A stretch of 57,330 nucleotides of DNA from Cytobacillus sp. S13-E01 (GTDB lineage Bacteria > Bacillota > Bacilli > Bacillales > Bacillaceae_L): NCBI RefSeq assembly GCF_029193815.1, contig NZ_JARFVC010000024.1, positions 1 to 57,330 on the forward strand, written 5' to 3'. The notes beneath the pieces were generated by a model. It was not told the DNA's origin. It ran no database searches and was given only the letters and a program-made list of their open reading frames with translations. A program made the translations under genes and the position numbers. Shown one piece after another: positions 35,506 to 42,572 of this stretch (its first letter is position 1; each line of letters starts with the position of its first letter).

Positions 35506-35630
35506 AATAAAAATAATAGTGACTGAGGATGTACCCAATTTAATTTGAGTACTCTTTCTTTAAAGGTAGTTTGTTTGGTTGAATATTCCAATAGTTTATG
35601 ATAAAAATGAATGAGAAGAGAGGTGTAAAA

Positions 35631-35873
35631 ATGTATTTCGTAGTTTTTGATCTAGGTTGTTCGGACTGTGGAGAGAGTTCAAATTTAGTAGGATTATTCA
35701 CAACGGAAGATATTGCTAGGAAATCTTTAAACCAATATATTGATGAGAACAGTCTTGAAGGTAATGACGATCATGAACTAATTATTTATAAGATTGATAC
35801 ATTGGATAAAATTTACAATAATAGCTATACTCACATTGTTTTTAGTTCCTTTACATCGAACAATAAACAATAG
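35631..35873 (+). CDS. hypothetical protein, 80 residues
   Basis: Start ATG 35631 with AGAGGTG upstream. The N-terminus MYFVVFDLGCSDCGESSNLVGLF contains CSDC, followed by FTTEDIARKSLNQYI and a beta-rich C-terminus. The strand-helix pattern 'VGLFTTEDIARKSL' recalls small 'increase in value on A/K' DUF7336-type proteins, but this is weak. The SDR gene begins 24 bases later, so the two may be co-transcribed. Confidence 0.65.
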   Translation: MYFVVFDLGCSDCGESSNLVGLFTTEDIARKSLNQYIDENSLEGNDDHELIIYKIDTLDKIYNNSYTHIVFSSFTSNNKQ

Positions 35874-35897
35874 TTTTTAAAAATAGGAGTGATCTTA

Positions 35898-36671
35898 ATG
35901 TATTTACCATCATTTGATTTGCATAATAAAGTTGCTATTGTTACAGGTGCTGGGAGGGGAATTGGAAGAGCGATTGCGATTGGACTTGCTGAAGCAGGAG
36001 CAGACGTAGCGCTGTTAGCCCGTACAAAAGAAAGTATAGACTCGGTTGCAAATGAAATACATAATTTAGGTGGGAAAGCATATCCAATACAAACAGACGT
36101 TACAAAACGAGATGAAGTCAAACAAGCAGTTCATAGTGTTGTAGAACAAGCGGGTAAGGTTCATATATTAGTAAACAATGCAGGAATGAATATCAGAACA
36201 CCAGCATTAGAAGTGACAGAGGATCAGTGGAAAACAATTATGGATACAAACTTAAAGTCAGCCTTCATAATGGCTCAAGAGGTTGGAAGAGTAATGAAAG
36301 AACAAAATGAAGGTGGGAAGATTATCAATATTTCATCAGTTGCGGGGCATGTCGCCTTACGAACGGGTGTCGTTTATGCAGCAACAAAGGCTGGACTTAT
36401 CCAAATGACCAAAGTCTTGGCATTAGAGTGGGGGAAGTATGATATTAATGTCAATTCCATCGGACCCTGGTATTTTAAAACCCCTTTAACTGAAAAATTG
36501 CTTCAAGATGAAAAATATGTCCAAGATATTTTATCTGTAACACCTCTAAATCGAATTGGTGAATTAGAAGAGCTTGTAGGCCCTACAGTATTCCTCTCGT
36601 CTGCTGCAGGCAATTATATAACTGGCCAAACATTATTTGTTGATGGCGGAATGACAATTAACGGTTTTTAA
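35898..36671 (+). CDS. SDR-family oxidoreductase
   Basis: A 257-residue NAD(P)-dependent short-chain dehydrogenase. Coenzyme motif TGAGRGIG (about 17-24), NNAG (about 91), catalytic Ser-Tyr-Lys in NISSVAGH and YAATK (Tyr about 156, Lys about 160), and the C-terminal FVDGGMTINGF. It resembles gluconate 5-dehydrogenase and FabG-like enzymes; the substrate cannot be told. Start ATG 35898 after AGGAGTG. Confidence 0.92.
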   Translation: MYLPSFDLHNKVAIVTGAGRGIGRAIAIGLAEAGADVALLARTKESIDSVANEIHNLGGKAYPIQTDVTKRDEVKQAVHSVVEQAGKVHILVNNAGMNIRTPALEVTEDQWKTIMDTNLKSAFIMAQEVGRVMKEQNEGGKIINISSVAGHVALRTGVVYAATKAGLIQMTKVLALEWGKYDINVNSIGPWYFKTPLTEKLLQDEKYVQDILSVTPLNRIGELEELVGPTVFLSSAAGNYITGQTLFVDGGMTINGF

Positions 36672-36739
36672 GCACACATTTATTATTGATGCCATAACCT
36701 ATTTGTAGGCTGATGTCTACAAGGAGGTAGTGTTAATAT

Positions 36740-37831
36740 ATGGTACAAATGAAGAATTATTATGCTGGATCTAACTCGAGTGTTGGTTTCTACTCTTTAT
36801 ATGATGAGGCATTAAAAGGATTAGATCGACTATATATTTTAAAGGGTGGACCTGGAACAGGTAAATCTACTTTTATGAGAAAGATTGGACTTTTCTTAAT
36901 GGAAAAAGGATATGGACTTGAGTATTTACATTGTTCTTCAGATAACCAATCAATCGATGGCTTAATTATACCTGAGTTAAAGCTAGGGTTTGTGGATGGT
37001 ACTGCCCCGCATATAGTTGAGCCAAAATATCCTGGGGTGATAGAAAAAGTAATTGATTTAGGACAATTTAGAAATGATTACCAATTATCAAAAAATAAAA
37101 ATGAAATAATTGATATAACTGATGATATTTCAGAGAACTTTCAAGCTGCGTATAAAGTGTTTGCAGAAGCAAAGAAGATACATTTGCAAAGAGAGGATAT
37201 ATATTTATCATCGATGGATTTTAAAAAAGCAGATGATGTCACATCTGGCTTAATGGAAAAGATATTTAGCCAAACTCCTGAAAAAGAATCAACACCACAT
37301 AGTAGAAAACGTTTTTTTGGGGCTGCAACTCCAAAAGGTGCAGTTAATTTTATTGACAATCTAACAGAAGATCTAGAAAAACGCTTTATTATAAAGGGTA
37401 GACCTGGTAGCGGGAAATCTACTTTAATGAAGGCAATTGGTAAGCGCGCAGAAGAAAGCGGTTTATCAGTGGAGTATTTTCAATGCGCATTTGACCCATC
37501 AAGCGTTGATATGATTATTATTCCATCATTAAGTGTGTCAATTGTAGATGGAACTGCTCCACATGTAGTCGATCCGTTTAGAATGCAAGACGAAGTAGTG
37601 GATATGTTTAAATTATGTATGGATACAAGTATAGAAGTGACTCATCAAAAAGAGATTCATGAACTAAACACAATCTATAAAAATAAAATGGCGCTTGCTA
37701 CAAATTTCTTAAGTGAAGCAAAACGATTACATGATAAAATTGAGGATTATTACAAAGAAGCAATGGACTTTTCAGCTGTAGATAACAAAAGAGAAGATGT
37801 CATTAAAGACGTATGCAAGGAATTTTTGTAA
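36740..37831 (+). CDS. tandem P-loop ATPase, PRK06851-like
   Basis: A 363-residue protein with two homologous P-loop units: GGPGTGKST (36-44) and GRPGSGKST (220-228). Each is followed by a parallel series: a Lys-rich helix, then EYLHCSSD / EYFQCAFD, LIIPEL / IIIPSL and the almost identical VDGTAPHIVEP / VDGTAPHVVDP. The protein is thus an internal duplication. Linkers between units are charged and helical. It belongs to a conserved Firmicutes family annotated as PRK06851 or hypothetical ATPase, whose biological role is unknown to me. AAGGAGG lies 11 bases before ATG 36740; ATG 36749 is an alternative. Confidence 0.85.
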   Translation: MVQMKNYYAGSNSSVGFYSLYDEALKGLDRLYILKGGPGTGKSTFMRKIGLFLMEKGYGLEYLHCSSDNQSIDGLIIPELKLGFVDGTAPHIVEPKYPGVIEKVIDLGQFRNDYQLSKNKNEIIDITDDISENFQAAYKVFAEAKKIHLQREDIYLSSMDFKKADDVTSGLMEKIFSQTPEKESTPHSRKRFFGAATPKGAVNFIDNLTEDLEKRFIIKGRPGSGKSTLMKAIGKRAEESGLSVEYFQCAFDPSSVDMIIIPSLSVSIVDGTAPHVVDPFRMQDEVVDMFKLCMDTSIEVTHQKEIHELNTIYKNKMALATNFLSEAKRLHDKIEDYYKEAMDFSAVDNKREDVIKDVCKEFL

Positions 37832-37834
37832 GTT

Positions 37835-37864
37835 AAAAGGGAGCACAATGTGCTTCCTTTTATT
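37835..37864 (+). terminator. terminator after the tandem P-loop ATPase
   Basis: AAAAGGGAGCACA and TGTGCTTCCTTTT form a near-perfect stem with TTTATT after it. Confidence 0.88.
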
Positions 37865-37865
37865 T

Positions 37866-37910
37866 AAAAATTTAATGTTTTGCTCCGGGCTCCCTGCGCT
37901 TTACTAATAG
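37866..37910 (+). repeat. repeat A copy 7, minimal form
   Basis: AAAATTTAATGTTTTGCTCCGGG, then CTCCCTGCGCTTTACTAAT. It starts two bases after a terminator. The region 37911-38168 beyond it holds no convincing gene. Confidence 0.75.
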
Positions 37911-38168
37911 AGCATATAGGTAAGAGAATGAATATAATTTCAAGAATTGTTATATCTAGTTCATCAAAAGCATTAAAATAATTTGTAGTTTCCTTATGAA
38001 CAAATGTTACATTTGAGGTTATTGTCAATCCTCCAACGAAAAAACATTTATTTAAAAGTAACAAAATTCGACAAAAAATTAGCAAAAAAAACAATTTAGC
38101 TTATTAGTATTCAGAAGGGATAAACTTAACATTTGTTTCTATTTCTTTATTTGTTTGATCTTATTTTA

Positions 38169-38339
38169 TTAAAGTTTAACTAGCTCTTCTTCAAAGTAAA
38201 AAGTTGCGGGATTTTCAACAATCGTATAGGAGTATCGTTTCATATTTGCAATATAGCTCCATTGGTTTATTGTGACAGTTTCTCCTGTATGCTTTACAAC
38301 CACTGTTTCACCGTTATTGAATTTATTTTTATTTTTCAC
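38169..38339 (-). CDS. small conserved-looking protein, 56 residues
   Basis: A minus-strand gene starting at GTG 38339, with GGAGGT 5 bases upstream, ending at TAA 38171-38169. The product begins MKNKNKFNNGETVVVKHTGE, then TVTINQWSYIANMKRYSYTI and VENPATFYFEEELVKL. The beta-strand-rich pattern with GETVVVKHTGETVTI suggests a small SH3-like or KOW-like barrel that reports on 'gene expression or wall' context only by analogy; no function assigned. Confidence 0.72.
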   Translation of the reverse strand: MKNKNKFNNGETVVVKHTGETVTINQWSYIANMKRYSYTIVENPATFYFEEELVKL

Positions 38340-38644
38340 GTAGGACCTCCATAAACTTTTATCGTAATTTCTATTATAACACTATATAATAGAATATTTG
38401 CATGAATCATTAATCTTTTCATAATTTCTAAAATCAAAGCTCCGGTATGAAAGTGAAAATTATTCAATTAAAAATCAGTGTAAAAATATATTCTTTCATA
38501 TGTAAAATACACCACTGTTAGAGAGATTTAAAAAGTATATGAAAGGGTCGTACCAACTTGACAAATATTTACTGATGTATTCCCTTTAGTAATGACTTAT
38601 AATAAGGTTTGCACAACAACAAAGCAATAACTCCTTTAAAACGT

Positions 38645-38682
38645 TTAGCTTTCCTGCCTTTTTAGTGGGAAAGCTTTTTTTA
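38645..38682 (+). terminator. orphan Rho-independent terminator
   Basis: AGCTTTCC and GGGAAAGCT pair around TGCCTTTTTAGT, then TTTTTT. No + strand gene ends before it (the nearest gene is on the minus strand), so it may end a short untranslated RNA beginning near a TATAAT at 38598-38603. Confidence 0.8.
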
Positions 38683-38683
38683 T

Positions 38684-38924
38684 TGTTTAGGAATTTACAA
38701 AATTGTAAGTTGTGTATAACTTCGTGTCTCTGTCATCTACGTCTAGCCCCAGGCGCCATCGGACCAGAGGTCATAAACCATTCCCTTTAAGAAGGAAAAA
38801 CCACCTTCTTGAATAAACCGTCTTTTGCTTGACTTGCACAGGATGTGCTGATGTCGATCTTCGCCACAGGACGTGGCGGGTTTTAATCGACGCGCTGAAA
38901 GACTGGCGCCCTGCACTTATCTTT
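38684..38924 (+). repeat. repeat A copy 8, full length, second left-end type
   Basis: It starts TGTTTAGGAATTTACAAAA directly after the terminator. The core runs from CTAGCCCCAGGCGCCATCGG through CACAGGATGTGCTGATGTCG and CGCCACAGGACGTGGCG to CTGGCGCCCTGCACTTATC. Confidence 0.92.
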
Positions 38925-38986
38925 TACATAATTTTACTTGCTGTGTAAATAATAGCTATAAGTCGAATGTCGAGGGGTTCTTCTTT

Positions 38987-40078
38987 ATGCCTAGAGTTGT
39001 GTCAGTAGGTGAATGTGTACCACCATTTGAAGTTTCTCAAGAACAAACTGTTGAATTTGCAAAAGAGCTGTTCCAGGACTCTTTTAAGGAGATAAGTAGA
39101 TTATTACAGGTTTTTGAAAAGGGGCAAATTCAGAAACGCAATTTTACTACAGATTTAAGTTGGTTTAAGAGGGATCATAGCTTTGAACATAAAAATATTT
39201 TATATATAGAAAATGCAATTAATTTTGGTGTTCAAGCAATAGAACAATGCTTGACCAATGAACTTTTCCTCAAAAAGTCTATTCCGTATTCAGAAATAGA
39301 TGCGTTATTCTTTATTTCAAGCACAGGTATTTCAACCCCAAGTATTGATGCAAGGATCATGAACAAATTGCCATTCTCCCCCCATATCAAAAGAATTCCG
39401 ATTTGGGGTCTAGGATGTGCTGGAGGAGCTTCAGGTTTATCCAGAGCATATGAGTATTGCAAAGCTTTCCCGGACTCGAAGGTTCTGATACTTTCAGTTG
39501 AGCTATGTAGTCTCACCTTTCAAAGAAATGATCGCACAAAAAGTAATTTAATTGGAACCAGCTTGTTTGCAGACGGGGTTGCATGTGCATGTGTTGTTGG
39601 AAATAGTGTGAATGTTGCTGAAATAAGTCAATTATCAACCTTACCAACTATTATCGACACACAATCAACCATAATGAAAGATTCAGAAGATGTGATGGGC
39701 TGGGAAGTGAAAAACGAGGGCTTATATGTTGTTTTTTCAAAGGATATTCCAGCAATAATTAGTACATGGCTTAGACCTAATGTCATAAAGTTATTATCGG
39801 AACATAAAGTAGAAATCTGTCAAATAAACCACTTTATCGCACATCCCGGCGGTAAAAAAGTGCTTGAAGCCTATGAACAATCACTAGGGATGGAGCCTGA
39901 AAAGACAAAAATATCCTTTGATGTATTACGTGAGCATGGAAATATGTCGTCAGCGACATTGTTATATGTCCTTAAGCGATTTATGAAATTAGATTCTATA
40001 AAACCAGGTGATTATGGTTTAGCCGCTGCCCTTGGACCAGGATTCAGTTCAGAATTATTACTTCTTAAATGGGAGTGA
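38987..40078 (+). CDS. bpsA: type III polyketide synthase (BpsA/BcsA)
   Basis: A 363-residue chalcone-synthase-like enzyme. The start ATG 38987 has GAGGGG 8 bases before it; the upstream open frame runs through repeat A and is not coding. The catalytic triad is intact: Cys144 in GLGCAGGASGLSRA, His286 in IAHPGG, Asn319 in HGNMSSATL. In B. subtilis the homologue makes alkylpyrones from long-chain acyl-CoA and malonyl-CoA, and the adjacent membrane methyltransferase methylates them. The same pair is present here, so the product is likely triketide pyrone methyl ethers. Confidence 0.94.
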   Translation: MPRVVSVGECVPPFEVSQEQTVEFAKELFQDSFKEISRLLQVFEKGQIQKRNFTTDLSWFKRDHSFEHKNILYIENAINFGVQAIEQCLTNELFLKKSIPYSEIDALFFISSTGISTPSIDARIMNKLPFSPHIKRIPIWGLGCAGGASGLSRAYEYCKAFPDSKVLILSVELCSLTFQRNDRTKSNLIGTSLFADGVACACVVGNSVNVAEISQLSTLPTIIDTQSTIMKDSEDVMGWEVKNEGLYVVFSKDIPAIISTWLRPNVIKLLSEHKVEICQINHFIAHPGGKKVLEAYEQSLGMEPEKTKISFDVLREHGNMSSATLLYVLKRFMKLDSIKPGDYGLAAALGPGFSSELLLLKWE

Positions 40079-40086
40079 AAACCGAT

Positions 40087-40659
40087 ATGGCTTTTTGGTT
40101 GTTGTATATCTTTATAATTATCCAAAGACTGACTGAGTTATATCTAGCAAAATGCAATGAGGTGAAGATGAAAAGACGGGGAGCAATTGAGGTTGGTGGT
40201 GATCACTATAAATATATTATGACAGTACATCTATTATTTTTTATTTCATTTTTTACTGAATATGTACTTTCTAACAAGTCGCTTTCTGTGCTGTGGCCGA
40301 TGCTTTTGTTTATATTCGTATTTACACAGGCTATTAGGGTATGGGCATTGTATTCTTTAGGAGAATACTGGAATACGAAAATCATAATTTTGCCAAATGC
40401 AGATATTGTTGCAAAAGGCCCATATAAATATATCAGGCATCCAAATTATGCAATTGTCGCGCTGGAAATTTTAATTATTCCATTACTATTTAATTGCTAC
40501 ATCACTTCGATAGTATTTACATTTTTAAATAGTATTGTTTTATCGATTAGAATTTCAGTAGAGGAAAAAGCCTTAATGGACTTACTTGAGTATAAACAAG
40601 AATTTTCGAGTCGTTCGCGCTTTCTTCCTGTACGATTAGCAACTAAAACAGCGAAATGA
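40087..40659 (+). CDS. bpsB: ICMT-like alkylpyrone O-methyltransferase (BpsB/YpbQ)
   Basis: A 190-residue membrane methyltransferase of the isoprenylcysteine carboxyl methyltransferase family, with about four or five helices. Conserved SAM/substrate segment GPYKYIRHPNYAIVALEI (about 125-142) and the EEKALMDLLEYKQEF motif near the C-terminus. Start ATG 40087 is preferred (GGGAGTG upstream); the earlier in-frame ATG at 40069 overlaps bpsA. Immediately downstream is IS4-family debris. Confidence 0.92.
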   Translation: MAFWLLYIFIIIQRLTELYLAKCNEVKMKRRGAIEVGGDHYKYIMTVHLLFFISFFTEYVLSNKSLSVLWPMLLFIFVFTQAIRVWALYSLGEYWNTKIIILPNADIVAKGPYKYIRHPNYAIVALEILIIPLLFNCYITSIVFTFLNSIVLSIRISVEEKALMDLLEYKQEFSSRSRFLPVRLATKTAK

Positions 40660-40679
40660 TTACTAACTTGAGTTTCCCG

Positions 40680-41181
40680 TTGATAGCCGTGTCGGACGGA
40701 AAATGGAAAACTCTCGGATATTCATGATCACTTAGCCGGTAGAGCCAAAAAGACTCTAGGGTTTAAAAACCTGACACTTGGTTTTTTTGATGGGAAAAAA
40801 ATGCTTCCCCTTGATTTTGGCCTTTCATTCCGAAAATCCTTTAAAAGCGAAGTACAGAAAAGAACAATATCGAAAGAACCGCCACCATAGCTCTGTTGGG
40901 TATAAGAGAGAGAAAGAGTGTAAGATAGACAAAATCACCAATGGGATTCAGATGATCAAAAGAGCCGTTAAACATGGGGCTAAAGCATGTACTAGTTGAC
41001 AGCTGGTTTAGCAGTAAGGGGTTTATCCAGTCCATAAGAGAAATCAAAAATAAATCCATGCATGTGATTTGTGTCGTTCGAAAAGATAAACACCTATAAT
41101 AGGACTAAACTAAATGCCAAGCAACTCTTAAGTACGTTGAAGAAAGAGGGAAAAGAAAAACGCTGTCGCAAAAGAATAAAG
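40680..41181 (+). pseudogene. IS4-family transposase remnant
   Basis: Degenerate DDE transposase with several frameshifts and stops. Recognisable pieces: KTLGFKNLTLGFFDGKKMLP, GYKREKECKIDKITNGIQ, MIKRAVKHGAKA, and VDSWFSSKGFIQSIREIK (the second DDE Asp), then MHVICVVRKDK. The C-terminal catalytic Glu region is not seen, and repeat B begins immediately after. It is not functional. Confidence 0.85.
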
Positions 41182-41762
41182 GGTTCCGTTTTAAGGTACA
41201 TAACGGAAAATTGACATTAGAAATGGCATACGAATCGACATATGCCATTTTCCTTTTATATAGGGATTTATAATGTAAAATAAAACCACTAATGACAAAA
41301 TAAATTTAAAGGATAATGCTTATTGGACACTCAAAATTAAGGGTCAATTGAGATGTCATTTCTTACACATTTCCATATACAACAGAAGTAAACTCCTAAA
41401 TTAGTAACCAGTGATCGTTAAAATAAGAGGAGATTTTCCGGTTAAATTACGTAATAAGGCTTGGTTCGGGGTATATAAGCGGAGTTTTTCCGCTTAAGCG
41501 ATGCAAAATGATCCATTTTGACGTTTTTTGTGTAAATAGTCGGAATTCTTCCGTCTATTTAAGCTATTTTAAGTGCTATTTCGTAATTAAGAGAAATTTC
41601 TCCGCTTATTTATTAAACCATGCTGATTCCCTCATCTCTTGGTCCTTGAGGGTTCGCTCTTTATTTTTATTTATGGGTGTCAAAGAGGTGTCAAATCTGT
41701 TGTCAGAATGCACGCCTTTTTCAATGTCATTTATAGGATTTGCACCTCAAAGAGTTCAAAAA
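41182..41762 (+). repeat. repeat B copy 2
   Basis: About 581 bp, highly similar to 50808-51390 over its length. The left terminus is AAAGGGTTCCGTTTTAAGGT; the right terminus (CACCTCAAAGAGTTC) has decayed. Near the left end a perfect 10-bp hairpin AAATGGCATA / TATGCCATTT (41223-41252) is followed by a T-rich stretch. Short frames inside it look like chance products of the repeat, not genes. Confidence 0.88.
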
Positions 41763-41976
41763 CTCCCCAGAATATCAATTTCTGAAGGGAGCTATTTGAA
41801 GACTCATTTTTAGGTAAACAATTATTACAAGAGGATAAAGCTGCATAGGCAATTAAAATGGAATAATAGACAAGCCTTATATAACAAGGGTTTAGGCAGG
41901 ATTATGAGTTAGAAAATCCTGTTTATTAAGGGTGCGAAACTCAAGTACTAAAAATAATTTTCGCAATAATCTAATT

Positions 41977-42035
41977 GAAAATGATTATCCTTAATGATAA
42001 ACTAAGTGTATTGATTGAAAATAATTATCACTATC
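41977..42035 (+). promoter_or_regulatory. two Fur boxes
   Basis: GAAAATGATTATCCTTAAT (41977-41995) and GAAAATAATTATCACTATC (42017-42035) match the 19-bp Fur consensus GATAATGATTATCATTATC at 15 and 16 positions. They lie 34 to 92 bases before the start of the small membrane-protein gene, so iron-dependent repression is predicted. Confidence 0.8.
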
Positions 42036-42068
42036 ACAATTAAACTATATAATAGGTGGGTGACAATC

Positions 42069-42230
42069 ATGATTCTGACATTTATTATAGCTACAATATT
42101 GGTATATTCCTTGTTAATGTTTTACGTAGTTAAAAAAGTAAATCATGCACATACAGATAAATCTTCTATTCAATCAAAACGATTACGTTCAAATAAAACA
42201 GCATTATGGGAAGCAGAAGCAACCAGGTAG
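42069..42230 (+). CDS. Fur-controlled small membrane protein, 53 residues
   Basis: Start ATG 42069 after AGGTGGGTGA. The N-terminal membrane helix (MILTFIIATILVYSLLMFYVV) is followed by a basic tail (KKVNHAHTDKSSIQSKRLRSN) with two histidines. Two strong Fur boxes precede it, so it should be made in iron starvation. Its stop codon is inside the terminator stem. It is not one of the FbpA/B/C proteins as I know them. Function unknown. Confidence 0.75.
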   Translation: MILTFIIATILVYSLLMFYVVKKVNHAHTDKSSIQSKRLRSNKTALWEAEATR

Positions 42231-42251
42231 GTATGTACCTGGTATTTTTTT
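42221..42251 (+). terminator. terminator overlapping a stop codon
   Basis: AACCAGGTA and TACCTGGTA pair around GGTATG, followed by TTTTTTT. Repeat A copy 9 begins directly after. Confidence 0.92.
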
Positions 42252-42252
42252 G

Positions 42253-42495
42253 CTGTTTAGGAATTTATAAAATTGTAAGGTTGTGTATAAATTCGTATCT
42301 CTGTCTATCTACGTCTAGCTCCAGGCGCCATCGGACCTGAGGTCATAAGCCAATCCCTTCCCGAAGGCAAAAAACGCCTTTAGTCAGGGCCCGTCTTATG
42401 CTTGACTTGCACAGGATGTGCTGATGTCGATGTTGCCACAGGACGTGGCGGGTTTTAATTGACGCGCCAAAAGGCGGGCGCCTGCGCTTTTCTAA
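42253..42495 (+). repeat. repeat A copy 9, full length, second left-end type
   Basis: It starts CTGTTTAGGAATTTATAAAA and has CTAGCTCCAGGCGCCATCGG, the AAGGCAAAAAACGCCTT hairpin, CACAGGATGTGCTGATGTCG, CCACAGGACGTGG and finally GCGGGCGCCTGCGCTTTTCTA. The dynA promoter region follows. Confidence 0.92.
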
Positions 42496-42572
42496 TAACC
42501 ATTTAAAAAAACACTTGAATAGAGTAAAATACAGATATGATAATATGTAGTATATAAGGGGAATTAAAACAG

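Noticed and set aside
37864-38094. Minus-strand frame of 76 codons with a hydrophobic centre
   Set aside because: No ribosome site, its 3' end runs into repeat A copy 7, and the composition is typical of AT-rich noncoding sequence.
38873-38986. N-terminal extension of the polyketide synthase frame
   Set aside because: The extension lies mostly in repeat A; ATG 38987 has the ribosome site and matches the family N-terminus.
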